DNA of 64,000 nucleotides, taken from Pseudarthrobacter sulfonivorans (GTDB taxonomy: Bacteria; Actinomycetota; Actinomycetes; Actinomycetales; Micrococcaceae). Of this stretch, positions 62,922 to 64,000 are shown piece after piece (positions within the stretch are counted from its first letter, which is position 1; every line of letters begins with the position of its first letter). The notes under the pieces were generated by a model that was given only the letters and a program-made list of their open reading frames with translations, was not told where the DNA came from and searched no databases. Location: assembly GCF_024391045.1 (NCBI RefSeq), contig NZ_JANFCZ010000004.1, positions 155,597 through 219,596 of the forward strand. Reading direction: 5' to 3'. A program made the position numbers and the translations under genes.

Positions 62922-64000
62922 TAGTGGGCCTTCCGGCTGCTGCGACTGGGGTTATGCGGTACCTCGTTCCGGTTCTGTCGAGTTGGTCGTGGGTGGCCAA
63001 CACCTATTCATGGTTCTTGGCGGCGTTCACGACATGACGTTGCCAGATTCGCTGTACTTCTATCTTGGAAAGCTGCTCCTGGACGTTTGCTCGGTAGTAG
63101 GCGGCCATGTTTGTCTGGCCAAGCGGGGTGTTGACACTGTCAACGATTACGTCATACGTATTTGGCTGCCGTGACGGCCAGCAGGCGTTCCACTCATAGA
63201 GCCGCTAATCCACGGCGTCGCGAAGACGACTTTGAAAATACGCAGGGCTTCCTAGACGGCGCCTGATAGGTCAACGTTCCAACGTTTGAGCCGGATGGCT
63301 TCATGCAGGGCTGGTGTTTCTCGGATGTAGGGTGCGAGGCCTCCGGGCTAATCCTGTGTTGAAGGACCCGTTCGATCGGTGCTTGGTGCGCTGCGGCCAT
63401 CGGACTAACCTGAAGGGAAGACAGGGGCAAGTTCCCTGTTATGGATTACTGAGGGTCCCGCGGCCAGGCGCTGCGGGGCCTTCAGCCGTTTAACTGCGAG
63501 TGCCAGAAGACCGATCTCAATCTTGTCGGTCATTGCCTGCTCACCCTTCGTAAGAAACTACGTGCCCGGACTGCGGGAGTAGGCATGTTCTCTGGTGACC
63601 TAGCCGTACCTTTTGGCTGCCTGGACAACCTTAAGGGGACCTTCCACTATGAGCCGAAGCGCTAATTGACCCGCGCGAAGTACCCGCCGACCTCACCGAG
63701 GCGGTTGCGGGCGGCAAAGACAGAGCCTGGATCCAGGTCGGAGGTCCACACGGACTTCAGGTCGCCCGACTTGAGTTCGCCCTTGTCCGGCAGCGTTTGA
63801 CTCGATCATGAACTGTATGGCGAAGCCCACTTCGCAGTCGCCGTTGGGCTGATCCCGACGAAGTCGTCAGGGCGCTGACGTATGTCGGGTGCAGGTGGAA
63901 AAACCAGTGGGAGTTGCGCGGCCAGGACGGCAGTGAGGTCATCGAGAAGACCATTACACTGACGTCTGGACCGGCCTGACCACAGGTGATGTCGGTTTGG
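62922..64000. other. Decayed DNA beyond the transposon
   Basis: No intact gene. Coherent but broken minus-strand pieces include 63004-63204 (RLYEWNACWPSRQPNTYDVI then VDSVNTPLGQTNMAAYYRAN), a stretch near 63210-63330 in another frame (GLAPYIRETPALHEAIRLKR), and one ending near 63664 (SVWTSDLDPGSVFAARNRLG then EVGGYFARVN). A plus-strand piece near 63850-63975 reads DEVVRALTYVGCRWKNQWEL. Families not recognised. Confidence 0.45.

Overview
The window comes from a high-GC actinobacterium, most likely of the Arthrobacter/Pseudarthrobacter group. This is inferred from the left-edge housekeeping block (gltD, pyk, a PdtaR-like ANTAR response regulator, tRNA-Leu) and from base composition; no database was searched.

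Layout. (1) 1-4.0 kb is chromosomal backbone, ending at tRNA-Leu(CAA). (2) 4.0-44.6 kb behaves as an island. The last 22 nt of tRNA-Leu plus its 3' flank (3952-3973) recur exactly at 44536-44557. The island holds an IS110-family element, then a 31.5-kb minus-strand operon (37204 down to 5656) for an extracellular contractile injection system (eCIS). That operon has a cap, two sheaths, two tubes, a LysM baseplate protein, gpD/gpV spike proteins, gp25, gpJ, a gpI-like protein and an AAA+ ATPase, plus several unrecognised accessory genes. Two proteins carry the eCIS-associated DUF4157 (HExxH) module. One is a 1701-aa giant that also has a metallo-beta-lactamase-like motif, and it is the best effector candidate. 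A divergent His/Asp-repeat gene and a BTAD (SARP-type) regulator lie upstream. The right part holds small accessory genes, decayed DNA, a truncated LigM-like (GcvT-family) gene and its divergent LysR regulator.

(3) 44.7-62.9 kb is a transposon inside a transposon, and both have exact boundaries. The outer one is a Tn3-family element (44710-62921) with 38-bp terminal inverted repeats that differ at one position and a 5-bp TAGTG target duplication. Its transposase is frameshifted and its resolvase is intact. A Tn402/Tn5053-like element (48450-57409; tniA-tniB-tniQ-res-tniR) sits just upstream of that resolvase gene, flanked by the 5-bp duplication TTCGA, as expected of a res-site hunter. The inner element carries a secreted RHS/YD-repeat protein with a short variable tip and a small membrane protein behind it, which could be a toxin-immunity pair.

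(4) The Tn3 cargo (57.8-62.6 kb) is a compact gene cluster that looks like an undescribed ribosomally synthesised peptide (RiPP) pathway: a PhyH-type Fe(II)/2-oxoglutarate oxygenase, a SAM methyltransferase, a 35-codon precursor-like peptide, a long hairpin, an HExxH peptide-modification-family protein, a YcaO-like protein and an MFS exporter. Beyond 62.9 kb only decayed coding remnants were seen. The two candidates for an unusual system are this transposon-borne RiPP cluster and the eCIS with its DUF4157-metallo-beta-lactamase effector.
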